Shown here one piece after another: positions 1 to 10,956 of a DNA stretch of 64,000 bases. The stretch comes from Exophiala sp. HKRS030. Taxonomy: Eukaryota > Ascomycota > Eurotiomycetes > Chaetothyriales > Herpotrichiellaceae. Position numbers and translations under genes: made by a program. The number at the start of each line of letters is the position of its first letter. Within the stretch, counting starts at the first letter, position 1. The notes below the pieces were generated by a model. That model had not been told where the DNA came from. It made no database searches and saw nothing but the letters and a program-made list of their open reading frames with translations. The DNA lies in NCBI GenBank assembly GCA_023897205.1, contig JAHWDD010000002.1:62001-126000 (forward strand), read 5' to 3'.

Positions 1-843
1 TGCTCGAACTTAAAGAATGGTGTAAATCCTGTTGTGACACCGATGATGGAAGCCGGAGACCGTCCTCGTCATTAGTGCAATACCCACAACGGCGTCCGGG
101 GATCATACCGGTTTGCTGTATTTGGCTTCCGACACCTAAGGTCTAAAACTTATGGAAGGACGGCCATCTGAGATTCCTCAGCACCAGCCTCAATGTGTCC
201 AATATCACATGAGACAATGCAGTCCTTAAACTTTCGAAGAATCGTGGGCGAGTGCCATGCAGTCCAATCGTCTTAGAATGGGCTTCGTACTGGTCACGTG
301 AAGTTCTTCTTTTGTGTTTGTTGCGGTGCGAAGAGAAATGAATTGATGTCAAACGAGGTGCAACCTCCAGGTAACCCAAATGCCATGGGTCTAATATGAT
401 GAATTGTCAAGTCTGACCTCGATGACTATGAGGCTGTTTGCTATCTATTATATAGTTAAAAGGAGCGTAATTCTTCCTCCGGTTAAGGCCGTCCTCATTA
501 CCGCATCAACTCTCGCACGATAACATGGATAGGCCTAGAGAGTGAGGCCCTTGATGTTGCCTTAATAACCAGCACCTCGTCAGATAGAATAGGAAGAGGA
601 ATAAGTGCTTAAAATGGGACAGTAAAAGAGCGACTTGAGGCCTAGGAATAGGCCTCAACTTTGTAAAGAACGTTTGGCGGAGTACGCCGCATGGGAGGCC
701 CTGGGCCGTCTAACATTCCATGATGATTTCAATATATAAGGCTAAGAGCTGAATAGGCTTCTAATTTCTCGCACATCAAGAAGACACTGCCATAGAGCTC
801 GTGTCTACATATCTTATCAATAATCGAACACGCAAAGGAGCCA
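1..843. other. Left-edge stretch with no recognised gene
   Basis: No reading frame here shows a recognisable domain or a credible splice structure. The only long frame (143-379, minus) has low-complexity basic content and no family signature. The right part is simply the 3' flank of the reductase gene that ends at 844. The missing left neighbour matters, because a core biosynthetic gene of the adjacent locus could lie there. Confidence 0.5.
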
Positions 844-1994
844 TTAGTCTACTTGATACACCAATTTTGCACCACTAATTTTCCCTCCTCGTAGTCGCTC
901 AAGTCCTTCTGGCACTCCCGCAAGACCCCCCTTTCCGACCTCAATGTCGTGAGGACGAATCTTTCCATCCGCCAACAATTGCTCGGCCATGTCGAAGAAT
1001 TTGCGCGTGAAATCTTGATCGGCTGGCTGAGCCTTTTCTAGGGCCCCATTGGGGCCCATCTTATAATCCTCCCCAAATGCTGTGTATGCCATGACGAAGT
1101 CCGTGATGCAATCGTCCCTTGGAAAGACCACTTCAAGGATGCTGGTGTACCGCCCACCTTCTGGTGACATTGCATCAGCACAAATCCTCGCCGATGCTGT
1201 TTCAGAGATAGTGTCAAGGATATGCTTAATGGTCTCATGGCTTGCCCGTCGGATTTTCTTGCCCACGTCGCGATCTCGATAATCGAATACAAAATCAGCT
1301 CCGTATGACTTGACCAGGGCAAAGTTGTGAGGACTGCATGTTGTGTACACGATCAGACCAGACCTAGAGGTGAATAGGCTTAGAATGCAATATTGTCAAC
1401 AAATATCGTGGCGGGATAACTTACTGCTTGAGAAATTGGATGGCTAAAGTCCCCGTGGACGTGCTGCCGCCATAGACGAGGACTGGAAATGACCTGTCGA
1501 CCGGCGAAGTTGGAAGAGGTAGTTTAAGCGATTTGTACAAGCAAAGACCAATAGTCACCAAGCCAACCCCAAGCGAGGCTGCTTGCTCAAAGTCCAGACT
1601 TGGAGGTATATGTAGTGCTAGGTCGCCTTTACCAATGACATGTTCGGCGAAGGCGCCGGTCAGATGATTCATAGTGTTTGCTGGTACACGTTCTTTTGTC
1701 AGAGCAGCATTGAGCCAGATATGCGAGCAACTTACATCCGTGTGTGAATCCTGCAATTCGATCACCAACTTTGAATGGCCTTCTGACGAGAGGGCCAATC
1801 TCCTCGACATAACCGGCATAATCCAGCCCAACAAGCGCCCCTTTATCCGCACGCCAGTATACGTGCTTCCAATCAGAAGGATTTAATGCAACTGCGCAAG
1901 TTCTAATCTTCAAAAATTGTCCAGTAGCTTTTGGGATCGCAATTTCTTGTATAGCGGCGACTCCCAGGCCTTGAATCACAACACCCTTCTGCAT
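844..1994 (-). CDS. TOXD-like MDR-family enoyl reductase / zinc-type dehydrogenase
   Basis: Exons 1994-1736, 1680-1425 and 1363-844 join in frame to a 344-aa protein; introns are 55 and 61 nt with GTAAGT donors. The start was chosen at the ATG that gives MQKGVVIQGLG, where the family normally begins; an ATG at 2021 would add 9 residues. What is visible: a GroES-like N-terminal half (VALNPSDWKH, GLDYAGYVEEIG, VGDRIAGF), then a Rossmann half with YGGSTSTGTLAIQFLK as the nucleotide loop. The structural-zinc cysteine cluster is absent. This is the pattern of fungal trans-acting enoyl reductases such as TOXD and LovC, which reduce polyketide or fatty-acyl intermediates with NADPH. The neighbouring aminotransferases and efflux pump suggest secondary metabolism. 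The substrate cannot be read from the sequence. Confidence 0.85.
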
Positions 1995-2645
1995 AGAAAC
2001 GACTTCCTGAATGACTGACATGGACGAGGGCCTGAACAAGGAACCGAAAATCAAATCGAAGAGACACTGTGGGCGATCAAGCATTACTAGCACGGCATTT
2101 TATGTACATGCACCCGAAGACATCCAGGCTGACAAATTGCTCGAGGTGTTCCGCAATGGTAAACTCCGATATTCTGAACTATGGCGCGAGTCCAAGTTTT
2201 GCTGTGGCCGGCATCTATTCTATTTCTGTCCATTACCTTGAGAGGAAGCACGAACAGTAGCTTTCCCCGATGTGATAGAATTCTCAGAAAAGAGGGTAAG
2301 AATCTTACGCGAGCACAGCCACGGTGTCACGAAATACTACACCTACCCCACAGGGTTCAGGTGGGAAAGGAGTAGAGAATAGAGCCCTAGGACAAGGGCC
2401 TAGCGACTACGTGAGAAAGGACGCCGGCGGTATGCATTGCCTCGGAAGGCTTAGAGCACGTGACATCAAAAGAGGAGAGCTTTACAAAACCTGCCAACCC
2501 CAACTCGGGTGGAAGAGGTTTTCTCTCTCCCTTCTAAGCGTCGAGCCGTTGTACTGTAGGACTTCATAGTAGAATACCCTTCGGTTACATCTTTACAGCG
2601 TCTATATCAGTGGAGATCCCGACACACAAGCACTTGATTGCCTAT
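1995..2645. promoter_or_regulatory. Promoter region of the TOXD-like gene
   Basis: This 651-bp gap separates two genes that both run on the minus strand. It holds the 5' flank of the TOXD-like gene. I see no further gene. A few short frames on the plus strand lack any family signal. Confidence 0.4.
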
Positions 2646-4104
2646 TTAGTATTCATTTCGAGTTATGCGAGTGCAGAGAGCGTCGAGCACTCGAGCACCA
2701 TACTCAAAGTCCTCGAGATCAAGGTAGATCTGAGCTGAAAGCCGGGCCCACCAACAGCCTCTATAGAAGATAAATGCAATGAATGTCGCGTGCTCAGAGA
2801 CGCATGATGAGGTCAGAAACTGAGTCACTTGAGGCACTAGTGACAGCGGGATGGGCTTCGCAGCCTTCACTGGAGCTGAACGCGTGTGCTGCTGGTCGTT
2901 CACAACGCTTAGGGGTAACCGGACATTCACCATACAGCATTGCGAAGTCAAGCTGTGTCCTGCGTTCTCCATGATCTCAGTTCCTAGTATTCTGGCCACG
3001 AGCTGCCCGCCATCAATGGCAAGCCTGTGACAGTAATGTTGAATTGCTTCCTCCCCACCACATACGTTGCGCCGAAATTTGAGTGCTTCAGGTACACAAA
3101 GATTGGGGCCGCCATCAACGCTCCCTACAAACTCGAACTGCGACACGAAATTGCTCTTCCCAGTCGGAGGCAGTGGGTTGTTCACGACCAACTCCCCCGG
3201 CTCTAACTTCGGCTCATAATAGTGCGAGGTTGGTAACGATGACTTGATCAGATATTGATTGCATTTGGGGACGTAGAAGACTGCACATCCTCGGGGAGTA
3301 AACAGCCATCTACCTCAATCACTGGTCAGCATTCTCCTTGTTTGGGCCGCCAATCCGTTGCAGGTGGACGAGAACGTACTTATGGCAATTGGAAACGAAA
3401 AAGTCAGGTGCTAGTCTAGTAAGATCGAGCGGCAAATGACCTACGCCGTGTGCACCATCGATCAATGTCAAAACGCCATAAGACTTGGCTGTTGCGGCCA
3501 GTCGCTCGAAAGGAAGACGAACGCCTGGAAGACTGGCGACAGTCTCGAACAAAGCAACACGTACTTTGCCCGAGTTTGCTGCAAGCGTAGCTGAAAACTT
3601 GGAAATAAGCTCATCATCGTCGATAGGATATGTGAAATCGACTTTGACTGATCTTGCTGGAGTCGTGGCAGTCACGTATGAGATTGTTTTCTCGCATGCC
3701 CCGTAGATGGGATCCAAATAAACAATCAAATCGCCTTCTTGATACTCCAGATTTCTGAGCACTACGTTTACCGCCGTTGTCGCGTTTGGCACAAACACAA
3801 CCTCTTCCACCGGTACACTGAGGAATTCAGCCATCGCTGAACGAGATTCATCCAGGAGTCGTGGATATTCGTATCGAATGAAGCGATCTGGCGCTGCTTC
3901 AGCGATGTCTTGGAAGTAACGGAGCTTTTTCCGAATGTCTTTTGGGTAGGTCCCGAATGACCCTTCCTGGTCAGTTCCTTGTGAGAAAGATATTGAAGGG
4001 GCTAAGTGCCTACCGTGGTTTAGATTAACAAAACCATCCTCGAAGAGAAAGTGCCTTTTTCGCATTTCCTTCCCAAAGGGAACGATCTCATGGTCGCGCG
4101 ACAT
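2646..4104 (-). CDS. Class V PLP-dependent enzyme (isopenicillin N epimerase / cysteine desulfhydrase type)
   Basis: Exons 4104-4014, 3962-3380 and 3309-2646 give 445 aa in frame. The first intron (3963-4013, 51 nt) has no in-frame stop and was placed because it restores NHGSFGTYP, a conserved N-terminal motif. The second (3310-3379) joins SNCHK to WLFTPRG. Key residues: NATTAVN for phosphate binding, DGAHGVGHLPLD with the PLP-contacting Asp/His, and SNCHKW with the Schiff-base lysine. The C-terminal domain ends with the typical WWARLSAQ...F pattern. Family members are amino-acid epimerases, C-S lyases or desulfhydrases, so an amino-acid epimerase or thiol-releasing step is possible. It is divergent from the BCAT gene across a shared 532-bp promoter, which suggests co-expression. 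An ATG at 4137 is an alternative start. Confidence 0.85.
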
Positions 4105-4636
4105 CCTCTGCCACTGAATTTCAGGCTTCATGCACATGGGATGCTAGTCCATTCACTTACCAGAATCTTTTGAGATGTTTGAGACCTCCCACACTATAAA
4201 CTCCCTCCAAGATTGAAAGACACCGAAATACTGCAAGTTCTGTACGCCACCAAAGAGCCTATCCGAAATCACCAAAGTTCCGTAGCGTGAAATTTACTTT
4301 TCAATGCTAGCAAGTCTCCGCGGAACCACCCTGTACTCCCGGCGAAGTGCTTTTTGGGTTTTCTCCGTGAAAAGCTCCGGGCCCACTCCGGGCCCATCCC
4401 CCAGCAACCAATCAACACAGGATACTCAAGTTCTACATCCGGTGTGGAGCTCTTTCTCATTTCGGTGATGTACGATGTAAGCCGTACCCAGGCACTCGAG
4501 ATGGATGCCTTGCTGGGACGATGATTCGACATAGATTATGGGTTCTAAAGCATTTCAAGAGCAGCTCTAATTTACAGCAACATCTCGCTCGCCTGAGATC
4601 GTGAACAATTCGTCGATTCGGTTCACTTCATTTAGA
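4105..4636. promoter_or_regulatory. Divergent promoter between class V PLP enzyme and BCAT
   Basis: The two start codons face away from each other across 532 bp. The region includes a perfect 11-bp tandem repeat, CTCCGGGCCCA twice, at 4375-4396. CGG/CCG half-sites of this kind are what Zn2Cys6 regulators usually bind, and one such regulator lies at 11.4 kb. The frame at 4269-4532 on the minus strand has no family features and is not called as a gene. Confidence 0.5.
4375..4396. repeat. 11-bp perfect tandem repeat with CCGG core
   Basis: Two adjacent copies of CTCCGGGCCCA lie between the divergent start codons. Each copy contains the palindrome GGGCCC and a CGG half-site. Further CTCCGG or CCGGAG sites occur in the efflux-pump promoter at 8372, 8450 and 8495. 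A role as a regulator-binding site is inference. Confidence 0.55.
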
Positions 4637-5857
4637 ATGTCAAGCATAAAGTCCGCTGTGATCGACTATAAGCCCAGCGAGATGAATGGCAACGATCACT
4701 ATGATGGAAGTCGACCCTGGAAACTTGACGCAACCAACATTAAAGTCACCATTAACAAGAATCCAAGGACTGTCCCCGATCCAGGATCAGCTGAAGAGCG
4801 GTCTCAGAAAGTCTGCTCCGATCACATGGTGAGCGCGGTCTGGACATTGAAAGACGGCTGGCAGCAACCTGAGATTACACCATATGGACCTTTGCCAATA
4901 ATGCCGACAGCGAATGTCTTGCACTATGCCACCGAGTGTTTCGAAGGCCTGAAGCTCTATCGCGGCATGGACGGTAAGCTGCGCCTTTTTCGACCACTTG
5001 CCAACTGTGCAAGGATGGTCAAGTCAGCGGAGCGAATCTCATTACCTGGATTTGAGCCGGAAGCACTTGTAGAGATGATCCGCAGGCTGTGTGCAATGGA
5101 CGGGTCAAAGTGGCTACCTGCGCACTGTCGGGGCAGTTTCCTCTATATCAGGCCAGCATTGATTGGCACTGATCCCTGTCTGGGATTCGAAGTCCCAAAA
5201 GAAGCCCTTCTTTACGTGGTTATCTCCTATTGGCCACAGCCGTCGTATTCAGACGGCGCTCGCGGACTACGACTACTAGCCAGTGAGGCTGAAGAGCTGC
5301 GAGCTTGGCCAGGGGGCACAGGTTTCGCAAAGATTGGTCCAAACTACGGCCCTGCTCTAAAGGCGCATGGACGGGCCAAGAGAACAGGCTGTGACCAAGT
5401 CCTCTGGTTGTATGGAGAGGATTGCCAAATCACTGAAGCTGGATCATCGAATGTATTCATTGTGCGCAGAGAATCTAATCGCCAGTTGCAAATGGTCACG
5501 CCGCCTCTCGAGGGAGGATCCATCTTGGCAGGTGTGACCAGGCAGAGTATTCTTGAACTGGTACGAGCGAGATTATCTGGCGATACAACCAAGGAAGTTG
5601 GGCCTGTAGAGTCGATCGAAAAGAACTTCACCATGGGCGAACTCTTACAAGATTTAAGCGACGGCAATCTTGAAGGCGTATTCATCTGCGGAACGGCGGC
5701 TTTTGTAACCTCGATCTCGGTCATCGAGTTTAGGGGAAGGACGATTGAGTTGCCCAACAATAATCTGGCACTTGTATCTCTCCTTCGAAAATGGCTGTTT
5801 GATATTATGTACGGTGGTGAGAAGAGTGAATGGGCAGATATCATAGAAGAATTTTAG
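4637..5857 (+). CDS. Branched-chain amino-acid aminotransferase (TOXF-like)
   Basis: A single exon encodes 406 aa; the first ATG in the frame is at 4637, giving MSSIKSAVID. This is a fold-type IV PLP enzyme that swaps amino groups between branched-chain or related amino acids and 2-oxoglutarate. Visible motifs are YATECFEGLKLYRG, the FLYIRP strand, AKIGPNYGPAL with the catalytic lysine at about residue 232, and EAGSSNVF plus GTAA near the C-terminus. There is no obvious mitochondrial presequence, so it is probably cytosolic. Fungal secondary-metabolite loci carry dedicated BCAT copies (TOXF in the HC-toxin locus, a homologue in the apicidin locus) to make unusual amino acids. Context with a TOXD-like reductase and an efflux pump supports this role here, although a housekeeping function cannot be excluded. 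Confidence 0.9.
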   Translation: MSSIKSAVIDYKPSEMNGNDHYDGSRPWKLDATNIKVTINKNPRTVPDPGSAEERSQKVCSDHMVSAVWTLKDGWQQPEITPYGPLPIMPTANVLHYATECFEGLKLYRGMDGKLRLFRPLANCARMVKSAERISLPGFEPEALVEMIRRLCAMDGSKWLPAHCRGSFLYIRPALIGTDPCLGFEVPKEALLYVVISYWPQPSYSDGARGLRLLASEAEELRAWPGGTGFAKIGPNYGPALKAHGRAKRTGCDQVLWLYGEDCQITEAGSSNVFIVRRESNRQLQMVTPPLEGGSILAGVTRQSILELVRARLSGDTTKEVGPVESIEKNFTMGELLQDLSDGNLEGVFICGTAAFVTSISVIEFRGRTIELPNNNLALVSLLRKWLFDIMYGGEKSEWADIIEEF

Positions 5858-6225
5858 TCACATCGCAATACATAGCTTAACTATCGCGGCCTATACGTCA
5901 AATACGGATGTTACAACACTTGTCCAGTGGTATTCAGGCCAGAAATGAGGGTAAAATACTTAGTCCTTGTGGCTTCCGCAGCTCAGCATGAACATCAGTA
6001 CGACTGCCGGAGTGAAAAGGCTCCAAGACCTATGATTGTATGCACTCTGTTCCATAAATATGTAGCTCATTTCGAAACCTGTATACTACTTTCTTCATTC
6101 TGAATGCAACAGTATAATATCTAAAAGAGTAATGCGAGAGAGTTAGCCTCTAGTGTAATGACCACATGCTCAGAGACCCGTAATGTAGAAGATTTTTGAG
6201 GTACGTGGTTGGCCATGCATGATTG
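5858..6225. other. Convergent 3' gap
   Basis: This 368-bp AT-rich gap lies between the 3' ends of BCAT and the efflux pump. It shows nothing beyond likely 3' untranslated and termination sequence. Confidence 0.4.
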
Positions 6226-8210
6226 TCAGACTTTTTCGGACTCTACAGAGACTTTGTTGCTGGCAGCATGAGCTCGAATACGCCCAATTGCCTTTCTATC
6301 CATATGCACGGCAGTGTGGTTGGTCAAGTAGCGAGACGGGTCCTTCAGGAAACAGCTGGCGATTGCTGCAATCACACCAAACGGCGTAGCGGCCCAGAAA
6401 ACCCGCTTGAAGGCGTACGCGTAAACATCCCGAAGCGCCATCGCGGCTGCAGATTCAATGGCTGGTGTGCTACCCGTAACATTCATGAAGGAGTCGGGAA
6501 CTCCCAGTGCGTTGTTGATGGTTCCTGTCACTAGGTCTGACACAGAGGATAATGGGAGGCCATTGGCTAGGCCAGCTTCGGCAATGTTCTTGGCCAAGTG
6601 TTCCGTCACTATGTTGTTGAGGATGGAACTGAACATAGCGTTGCCCACGCTCCCTCCAGCGGTTCGGAATGTTCCAATGAGGCCGCTCGCGATACCGAGA
6701 TATCGGAGTGGAATATTGAGTCCAGCGATAAGATAGCACAAGACCGTGACGGCGGTAAATGGACCGTTTCCAAAGAACTGGAAGGCCATCCACATTCCAC
6801 GGTGATTGGGCACCGCTACGGAATACAGAGCCACAAAGAGAACCCAGAGAAGCAGGTAGAAGACCACTTGTAGTCGAAGGTGTCCTATCTTGCCACTGAT
6901 CGCCGTGCATATACCACCAAAGAACAGCAGTCCAAAGCCGTTGGGCAGAGACATGATTCCAATCTCTATTTGATTGCTTGTGAAAATGTACAGGGTGGCC
7001 TGGGGCAATATGGCCGACATGGAAACGAATACCATGCCAGCCACAAAAATTACCACCAGCAGTAGGGAAAACTCCCGAAATTGGCGAAATAGACTCCAGG
7101 GAAAGAGAGGCTCGTGTGCCACGTGGAAGTCGTACACGAAGCAAGCACAGAGGCCACCGAAACCAACCACGATAGGAGTAATGGTCGAGGCAGAGGCCCA
7201 TGAATTCCCAGGAGTACCTCCCCAGGTCAAACCGATCAGGAATGCCGTCAGCCCGCCGGTGTACAGGACGATGCCGATGTAATCGACCTCTTTAATCTGC
7301 TGCCATCGGCGTTTCTGGTGGTCCTGAAGAGGGCGTGAAGGCGGAAAATAGAACAATGCCGTTCCGACCAGGCTGATGCTATCGTAGATGACGCCGATGT
7401 AGAAAATCCAACGCCATCCCGCTGCTGTGTGGGTATTCAGCAATGTGCCGATCAACACAGATGCTGCTGCCCAGGGAACTATCGCGACAACCTCCGTGAG
7501 ACCAAGGGCAAGACCCCTATATACCAGGTTAGCTTGGATTGTACATCCTATTATCTGTAGACAACGTCTCCCACCTCCACTTGTTTGGTACGAGTTCGGA
7601 GATGCCTGCGTAGGCAACGAAGATAACACCGGTGCCCCACCCTGCTATGGTCGTGCCTGCCACGACAATCAAGGTAGATGGTGCAGTGGCAGCAACAATC
7701 TGTGCACGATTAGTAATGATCTTCCATTAAGATTGGTCAGGGTTCATACACAGCCGACAAGATTGACAAGTTGACCACTCAAGATGGTCCACCGACGACC
7801 AAAAATGTCGCTTAGCCTACCGGCGACGCAGAAGGCAACAGAAGAAGAAATACTCCAGCCACCCACGATCCAAGTCACGTGAGACACATCTCCCAAGCTG
7901 GAGCCAATCTGGACCAGCACGGCAGCGGGCAGAATAAAAGTACAAGCCAAGGGAGCAACAAAGGACAAGATGAGAAACTGCGTCATCAGATCAGCCGTAC
8001 CCATCGCACATAGATCTATTAACATACAGCCACGGCAAGGATAGTCTGGGTCGGTAGTCGTTCGGCCACATCGAAATTGTCCTGGAGAGCTGCTGCGTCT
8101 TGATCATCCCTGTCCACGACCAAGGGTTTGTCTTTTCGTTGTGCTTGACTGAGCACTGTAGTCTCTTCCGGTATGTGAATTCTATCTGTACAAGAGGTGA
8201 TAACGGCCAT
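6226..8210 (-). CDS. MFS efflux pump, TRI12/DHA2-like, about 14 membrane segments
   Basis: Exons 8210-8028, 7977-7750, 7699-7575 and 7516-6226 give 608 aa in frame. Introns 2 and 3 are clear (branch sites ACTAAT and GCTAAC). The first (7978-8027) is less certain because it leaves a shortened first membrane segment. Features: TWIVGGWSISSSVAFCVAGRLSD and the FGRRW loop of MFS proteins, GTGVIFVAYAGISELVPNKWRG, then a second half with PLRYLGIASGL and the late AYAFKRVFWAATPFGVIAA typical of the fungal trichothecene-pump group. Such proteins export toxic metabolites or siderophores across the plasma membrane. Its place beside the TOXD/TOXF-like genes suggests self-protection or product export. The promoter holds several CTCCGG sites also present in the BCAT promoter. 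Another ATG at 8234 is possible. Confidence 0.85.
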
Positions 8211-9336
8211 GGTGAAGTAGTGGCGAGAAGTCAACGCGATGCTTAACTCGATTTGTTATCCCAAATCCTCAAGACTTATAGGAAATTGAGGTCATCTCTA
8301 TAGCAGCAGTGACTTACGCTTACGAGCTAATTAATAGTCAATATGGTTAGAACAAACTTAATAGAACTCTCCCGGAGGCCGTGAGGCGTTAAACGCTGTG
8401 GAGGACGTGTTGTCAATTAACTTGCGCCTCGCTTTTGTCCCGGGGCTACCTCCGGGGTAGAGTTTAATCCGGGGAAAATTCTCGAAAAGCCATACTCCGG
8501 AGTCCTGCAATCAGTGTCCGTCTAGACTTACCATCTCGATCCCAAGAAGTAATTTTTCCGTATGGCGCACTTTTGCGCCGTCACAGTATAAACTTCTAAC
8601 CGGGCGGAAATAAACATCTTCTCTCTCCGTCCTCATACTATCCACCTCCTTTAGGCTTGGAGTCTCAGCTGGGAGATAATCGCATACTATAGCCATTGCG
8701 GGATGCGGAGAAGTGCCAGCGCGTGGCTTAGCTCGACTTTTATGCATGTAGACCCGATGAAGCTTCCCGAATACTAGAACGGTCGATGATTACTCGAGAG
8801 ATCATATAGTCATCCCTTCCGGTATCCCCAGAGGCCTCAAACTGGGACATGGTATATGAGATCCACTGTGTTGCTCAAGATTATTAGATTGAGTGTAGAA
8901 TTACAGCGAGTAGGTACTCTTGTAGCGACAAAAACACTTTTAAGATGTAAAAGACTTTCGTTTTTAGTTCTATTTTTACTAAACTCACGCTATCATCTAC
9001 AAGTTTGTAAGTGCCGACGAGATTGAACTGAAACAGTTGTACAGTGCCAGCCGAGAAGCTACAAAGTCGTGTTCTGGCAAGTATGTTTGCTACAGCCTTA
9101 CAATTTCTAAACGTAAGGAGACAATCCAGGAATCCACTTGGCCTTTCGAAGGTTCGAATAATTCAGATACTTCAACGCACGCAAGCTCATCTGGTTCGCG
9201 CTGAGGCGAATTAACAAGATTTCTCTATGACGGAAGCAACAGGAAAAGTCAGGAACTTTTTCTTGAGCCTTGGCAACGAATCCAAATACAGTAGCAAACT
9301 CCACGGGATTCAGTAAGAGACCTCACTCCTCAGCGT
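8211..9336. promoter_or_regulatory. Efflux-pump promoter and gene-free stretch
   Basis: About 1.1 kb without a supported gene. The part nearest the pump is rich in CGG/CCG sites: CCGGAG at 8372-8377, CTCCGG at 8450-8455, and the palindrome CTCCGGAG at 8495-8502. The rest (about 8.75-9.33 kb) is AT-rich and shows nothing recognisable. Confidence 0.45.
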
Positions 9337-9985
9337 GTGAGTCGCACCCATGGCTCCCTGGTCCCTACCGTCCTCTCGAGCTGGCTTCGAATCCTTCCTA
9401 GCAAAGTCATGGACATAGCAAAAGAGGCCCTCCAATCCGGGCAGAAGGCCGCCGAACTCGAGCACCTAGTTATTGGAACAATGGACGTGCATCTCTACGA
9501 CACCTTGAAGACAATTAATATTCTTAAGACTACCTTGGACTTCGAGTTGGCGCACAGAGAAGACACCACGATTAGAAAATAATCAATGTTCGCTCGTTCT
9601 CTGCTTGGAAAGTTAGACAACGGAGTCCAGCAAATAATCCGTGGCCTGCAAAGACCATCATCAAGCGTACGTGCGAAAGTGATGCTGCTAGAGAAAAGTC
9701 AGCGGGAGGCGCAGGGCACGGAAGGTGAAGAGTTTTGGACAATTATTGGAGCGAATATACAACAGTAAAAAGCCAAGCTAGGAGAAGAAGAGGAAGAGGA
9801 AAAGGCAGACGCAGAATCAAGGGCTTGCCCCGGACGCATTGTGCTTTGAAATACGAGTCCAGGTCAAGTACATGATTTTTGGGATCATCGGAAGTCACGC
9901 AAGGCGCTTTTAGAGCAGGGCAGCATGAAGCCCTTTGTCATTGATGTGAGCGGCACAAGTACAAATCCCACTGTGTCGGGTTAAG
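9337..9985 (+). pseudogene. Decayed reading frame with several in-frame stops
   Basis: One frame stays protein-like for about 215 codons but is interrupted by TAA at 9580-9582, TAA at 9766-9768 and a TGA near 9848 before a final TAA. The pieces read as helical, charged sequence (for example KEALQSGQKAAELEHLVIGT and RSLLGKLDNGVQQIIRGL) followed by a Glu-run, which resembles helical N-terminal regions of fungal NLR-like or Helo-type proteins only in general character. I cannot name a family. The stops are all one base from Gln or Arg codons (CAA, CAG or CGA changed to TAA, TAG or TGA), as C-to-T decay would give, but no full RIP signature was shown. Introns could explain some stops, so this call is tentative. 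Confidence 0.4.
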
Positions 9986-10131
9986 TTTGGTCACTCGGGT
10001 AAAATGACATCGCCATGTCGTTGAGCGCGCAGTTTTAGGCCGCTAGGATGTTAGCCGCACGGAAATGTGGCACTGAGACTGTCTCGAACAGGTCGGCTGA
10101 CTAATTTCCGTACTGGCCATAGCGTCTCCTC

Positions 10132-10956
10132 CTACTTGGGGTACTGGTCATCCAAGTACTTCAGGTGGACAACACGGCCAGTATTCGCCGTGACCCCCAA
10201 TCCCAGCCATTCCTTCATCTCTGGGCTCAACTCCTGCTTCGTGACTTCGGGCAACTTCGCGGTCCAATTGACCTGCTGTCGCAGAAATGGCGCAGTGTAA
10301 TATCCAAACAGCAACGCACGATCCTGCTTCGAAACATTCTCTCCGCTGGTATGCCACACCTTGCCATCCATGACGATGATCGACCCGGCTTTGGCCTCGA
10401 ACGGCTTGAGCAGCTGCTTCGCGTTGCGCGGCACTTGGCTCTGATGCTCCCACTTGTTGCTTCCAGGGATGTACAGTGTGGCACCGTTCTCAAAGTACAC
10501 GTCGGTGAGGCACCAGATGACATTGAGCGCCCAGATATTCGTCCATGGGCTCGGAACTACCAGCGACATGTCTGAGTGGAGGCCCATGGACTTCGAGCCT
10601 GGGCGGGCAATGTTGGCCGTAAAGTTTGAGATGAGGAAGTCGTTGCCCAGCACCGCCTTGACCATCTCGATCGCCGTTGGGTGTTGGATTAATTCGAGGA
10701 AGATCTTGTCTAGCTGCATCAGGTAGAACACTCGAACATTGCTGGGGTTGGGATCCAGGTACGCGAGACGCGTCGGGTCACCCTGTTTCTCACTAGCTTC
10801 TTTGGCTGCCCAGAGCCGTGACAACACCTGTGCGCATTCGTCTTGGGTCAGGATATCCGGGATGGCACACCAGCCCTCTTCATGGAGCTGTTTTTTGGCC
10901 GCCGCGGTGTCAATGGCCGCCTCTGCCGATTTGATAGTTATTCCCATAGATCCCAT
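10132..10956 (-). CDS. Phytanoyl-CoA dioxygenase-like (PhyH) Fe(II)/2-oxoglutarate oxygenase
   Basis: A single exon; the ATG at 10956 (MGSMGITIKS) gives 274 aa, and an in-frame ATG at 11019 would give 295. The iron-binding facial triad is visible as His and Asp in GLHSDMSLV and the distal His in KVWHTSGEN; the 2-oxoglutarate-binding Arg follows in DRALLFGYY. Other family marks are LHEEGWCAIPDILT at the N-terminus and NGATLYIPGSNKW. These enzymes hydroxylate, desaturate or rearrange metabolites and are common tailoring enzymes in fungal secondary-metabolite clusters. It is divergent from the Zn2Cys6 gene at 11.4 kb, across a gap of about 430 bp, which favours co-regulation. The substrate is unknown. 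Confidence 0.88.
   Translation of the reverse strand: MGSMGITIKSAEAAIDTAAAKKQLHEEGWCAIPDILTQDECAQVLSRLWAAKEASEKQGDPTRLAYLDPNPSNVRVFYLMQLDKIFLELIQHPTAIEMVKAVLGNDFLISNFTANIARPGSKSMGLHSDMSLVVPSPWTNIWALNVIWCLTDVYFENGATLYIPGSNKWEHQSQVPRNAKQLLKPFEAKAGSIIVMDGKVWHTSGENVSKQDRALLFGYYTAPFLRQQVNWTAKLPEVTKQELSPEMKEWLGLGVTANTGRVVHLKYLDDQYPK

Noticed and set aside
4269..4532. 87-codon minus-strand frame in the BCAT promoter
   Set aside because: No family features; it overlaps the divergent promoter and its CCGG repeats.
844..8210. Calling region A the HC-toxin cluster itself
   Set aside because: The NRPS, fatty-acid synthase and TOXE-type regulator are not in the window; only the accessory gene types match.
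9337..9985. Claiming RIP as the cause of the stops
   Set aside because: The changes fit C-to-T decay, but no second copy or dinucleotide index was available to support RIP.
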